64,000 nucleotides of DNA, taken from the NCBI RefSeq assembly GCF_012271765.1, contig NZ_VRKO01000013.1, positions 143,607 through 207,606 on the forward strand, written 5' to 3'. Below are positions 59,779 through 64,000 of this stretch, in pieces. The DNA comes from Erwinia rhapontici (GTDB taxonomy: Bacteria > Pseudomonadota > Gammaproteobacteria > Enterobacterales > Enterobacteriaceae). Position 1 is the stretch's first letter. Each line of letters opens with the position of its first letter. Below the pieces are notes generated by a model that was not told where the DNA came from, ran no database searches, and saw nothing but the letters and a program-made list of their open reading frames with translations. The position numbers and the translations under genes were made by a program.

Positions 59779-60360
59779 TCACAACTTCCGCTGAACAGCT
59801 TGCGCCATCATACGCGGGTAAAGCTGCCAGAATAACACTTCAAGCTGTTGATAGTTATCAACGAAATCTTGATAACTGTCTTCCAGTGCTGCCAGTTTAG
59901 GACGGCGGCTTGCCATCCCGCGCAGCACCTCTTGCAGAAAAGGAGCATCGGCATAACGCTCCATCCAGCGTCCGGTCCATAAGTAGTGATTAAGATTCTG
60001 GAATCGCTCCGGGGTTGTCCCAAGTTGCGGTTCGATCACACTTTTCACCTGTGACAAAAAAGCTGGCAAAGAAATTTCCGGCACCAGCTTATCCCAGTGA
60101 GATGACAGAAAATGATCCCAGATGACGTCAAGCGTAATCGGTGCCACCCGGCGAGTATTGCTGCGAAAAAGCTGGCGGGCGCTGCGCACTTCCGGCAAGG
60201 AATCGGTCAGTGCATCAATCCGGCGGTGAAGTGCAATACCGTCAGCGATAGCTTCAGGCCATTGCTGATGCGGGTTGCCGCGCACATAGTCTGCCATCAT
60301 ATTGCCCAGCAGCGAGCTGTTGGCAAGGGTGGCCATATGGAGGTGAGCAAGATAGTTCAT
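59779..60360 (-). CDS. acpH: Acyl carrier protein phosphodiesterase
   Basis: 193 residues, the E. coli AcpH (YajB) length, with N-Y-L-A-H-L-H, GNMMADYVRG and the HRRIDALTDSLP motif of this HD-like metal hydrolase, plus L-D-V-I-W-D-H-F-L. It removes the phosphopantetheine arm from acyl carrier protein. It is divergent from queA as in E. coli. Confidence 0.95.
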   Translation of the reverse strand: MNYLAHLHMATLANSSLLGNMMADYVRGNPHQQWPEAIADGIALHRRIDALTDSLPEVRSARQLFRSNTRRVAPITLDVIWDHFLSSHWDKLVPEISLPAFLSQVKSVIEPQLGTTPERFQNLNHYLWTGRWMERYADAPFLQEVLRGMASRRPKLAALEDSYQDFVDNYQQLEVLFWQLYPRMMAQAVQRKL

Positions 60361-60463
60361 GGCGCGATTCTAGCGTAGTTTCTGTCGATATTAAGCAGAT
60401 TGTTTAGCTATGAGCAGTTTTCAGCTAGAATGTGCGCCCTGATTTCCCAGACTGTGAATGACC

Positions 60464-62739
<2,276 letters not shown>

Positions 62740-62756
62740 ACAATGAGGGAAATTTA

Positions 62757-63086
62757 ATGAGCTTTTTCACTTCTGATGCCGTAGCAGCCGCAGCACCATC
62801 TCAGGGAAGTCCTTACTCTCTGGTGATTATGTTGGTTGTGTTTGGTCTGATTTTCTACTTTATGATCCTGCGCCCTCAGCAGAAACGTGCGAAAGAGCAC
62901 AAGAAACTGATGGACTCAATTTCTAAAGGTGATGAAGTGCTGACCACCGGTGGCCTGGTGGGCCGTGTGACTAAAGTTGCTGAAACCGGCTATGTTGCTA
63001 TCGCACTGAACGAAACCACTGAAGTTGTGGTCAAACGTGACTTCGTCGCTGCCGTTCTGCCGAAAGGTACAATGAAAGCGCTTTAA
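62757..63086 (+). CDS. yajC: Sec translocon accessory protein YajC
   Basis: 109 residues with one membrane helix (SLVIMLVVFGLIFYFMILRPQ) and the conserved R-P-Q-Q-K-R cytosolic segment and GDEVLTTGGLVG motif. YajC joins SecDF in the SecYEG holotranslocon. It lies 17 bases after tgt and is followed by secD. Confidence 0.96.
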   Translation: MSFFTSDAVAAAAPSQGSPYSLVIMLVVFGLIFYFMILRPQQKRAKEHKKLMDSISKGDEVLTTGGLVGRVTKVAETGYVAIALNETTEVVVKRDFVAAVLPKGTMKAL

Positions 63087-63112
63087 TTTTCGATTTCCCT
63101 AAGGGAACTGCC

Positions 63113-64000
63113 GTGTTAAACCGTTATCCTTTGTGGAAGTACATCATGCTGATCGTCGTGTTACTCGTCGGTCTGCTGTATGCACTTCCTAACCTGTATG
63201 GTGAGGATCCGGCCGTTCAGATCACTGGTGCGCGCGGAAGCGCCGCCAGTGAGCAAACGCTGGTTCAGATCCAGACCGCATTAAAACAAGATAATATCCA
63301 GAGCAAATCACTCGCGCTGGAAAATGGCGCTATTATGGCGCGTTTCGCCAACACGGACGTGCAGATGCGCGCGCGTGAAGCGATTACTAAAACGCTGGGC
63401 GATAACTACGTCGTGGCGCTTAACCTCGCTCCCGCAACACCGTCCTGGTTAGCCATGCTCAATGCGGAACCGATGAAACTCGGTCTCGATCTGCGCGGTG
63501 GCGTTCACTTCCTGATGGAAGTCGATATGGATACTGCTCTGAGTAAACTCCAGGAACAGAACATCGATAACCTGCGAAGTGACCTTCGTGATAAAAGCAT
63601 CCCTTACGTTAACGTTCGCAAAATCAATAATTACGGTCTGGAAATTCGTTTCCGTGATGCCGCAGCACGTGATCAAGCCGTCAGCTATCTGGCAGGCCGT
63701 CACCGCGATATGGTCATCAACAGCAGTGGCAGCAATGCCCTGTCGGCTGTCATGTCTGATGAGCGACTGCGTGAAGCCCGTGAATACGCGGTACAGCAGA
63801 ACATTAATATTCTGCGTAACCGTGTGAATCAGCTGGGTGTTGCAGAACCACTGGTACAGCGTCAGGGTTCTGACCGTATCGTCGTGGAATTGCCGGGTAT
63901 TCAGGATACTGCACGCGCGAAAGAGATCCTCGGCGCAACCGCAACGCTGGAATTCCGTCTGGTGAATACCTCTGTGGATGCCACTGCCGCTGCGAACGGC
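63113..64000 (+). CDS. secD: Protein translocase subunit SecD (5' part)
   Basis: First 296 codons; the gene continues past the window. It begins at GTG, 26 bases after yajC (LNRYPLWKYIMLIVVLLVG), with one membrane helix followed by the large periplasmic P1 domain; DLRGGVHFLMEVD and LRNRVNQLGVAEP are conserved SecD motifs. With SecF it uses the proton gradient to pull proteins across the membrane. Confidence 0.95.
   Translation, partial: MLNRYPLWKYIMLIVVLLVGLLYALPNLYGEDPAVQITGARGSAASEQTLVQIQTALKQDNIQSKSLALENGAIMARFANTDVQMRAREAITKTLGDNYVVALNLAPATPSWLAMLNAEPMKLGLDLRGGVHFLMEVDMDTALSKLQEQNIDNLRSDLRDKSIPYVNVRKINNYGLEIRFRDAAARDQAVSYLAGRHRDMVINSSGSNALSAVMSDERLREAREYAVQQNINILRNRVNQLGVAEPLVQRQGSDRIVVELPGIQDTARAKEILGATATLEFRLVNTSVDATAAANG

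Overview
The window is a stretch of chromosome from an enterobacterium, most likely of the Erwiniaceae (Pantoea/Erwinia-like). From about 24.5 kb to the right end it follows the Escherichia coli order iraP-psiF-proC-yaiI-aroL-yaiA-aroM-ppnP-rdgC-mak-sbcC-sbcD-phoB-phoR-brnQ-proY-acpH-queA-tgt-yajC-secD. Several genes expected in that block are missing (phoA, dgcC, araJ, malZ) and others are inserted. The species call is inference from gene content; no rRNA or tRNA gene was seen.

1-24 kb, accessory region: an IraP-like anti-adaptor paralogue and a 56-residue cysteine-containing small protein; a DapA-family aldolase; an orphan YjbE-like protein; an rRNA-dimethylase-like methyltransferase; a YmgB/AriR-family and a YcgZ-family connector; an acyltransferase; a KTSC protein; a five-gene dipeptide/oligopeptide ABC transporter operon followed by a second paralogous binding protein; a CPBP protease; a CHASE4-PAS-GGDEF-EAL protein; an I78 inhibitor lipoprotein; a ScsD-like thioredoxin; MarC; a cold-shock protein; MdtG; and a stand-alone lacZ with a lac-operator-like site.

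24-45 kb: iraP, psiF, lpxO, proC, yaiI, a DUF2076 protein, aroL under two TyrR boxes, yaiA, an IclR regulator, aroM, ppnP, rdgC and mak. Next come an ethanolamine permease, an APH-type kinase and an AraC regulator (possibly an amino-alcohol pathway), a three-lipoprotein operon (CsgG-like, DUF4810, DUF799), and sbcDC.

45-64 kb: phoB-phoR behind a clear Pho box, with a PstS-like binding protein as third gene; an array of REP/REPIN palindromes; a MetE-C-terminal-like methyltransferase behind three tandem Met boxes; brnQ-proY; a divergent MFS exporter and SufR-like Fe-S regulator; two histidine-acid-phosphatase (phytase-like) genes flanking a LacI-family regulator, one with a Pho-box-like site plus a perfect 14-bp palindrome in its promoter; a 2-Cys peroxiredoxin; acpH; and the queA-tgt-yajC-secD operon, with secD cut by the window end.

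Recurring themes are phosphate physiology (phoBR, PstS-like protein, psiF, phytases, two further Pho-box-like sites), RpoS/biofilm connectors (two IraP-type, two YmgB/YcgZ-type, YjbE, GGDEF-EAL), and a dispersed family of REP palindromes beginning with GTAG. No CRISPR array, prophage or intact insertion sequence was seen. The least described items are a candidate 21-residue membrane protein (16220-16285), a possible sRNA with its own terminator (about 17450-17596), a highly structured intergenic RNA (5380-5530) and the dual-control phytase promoter.
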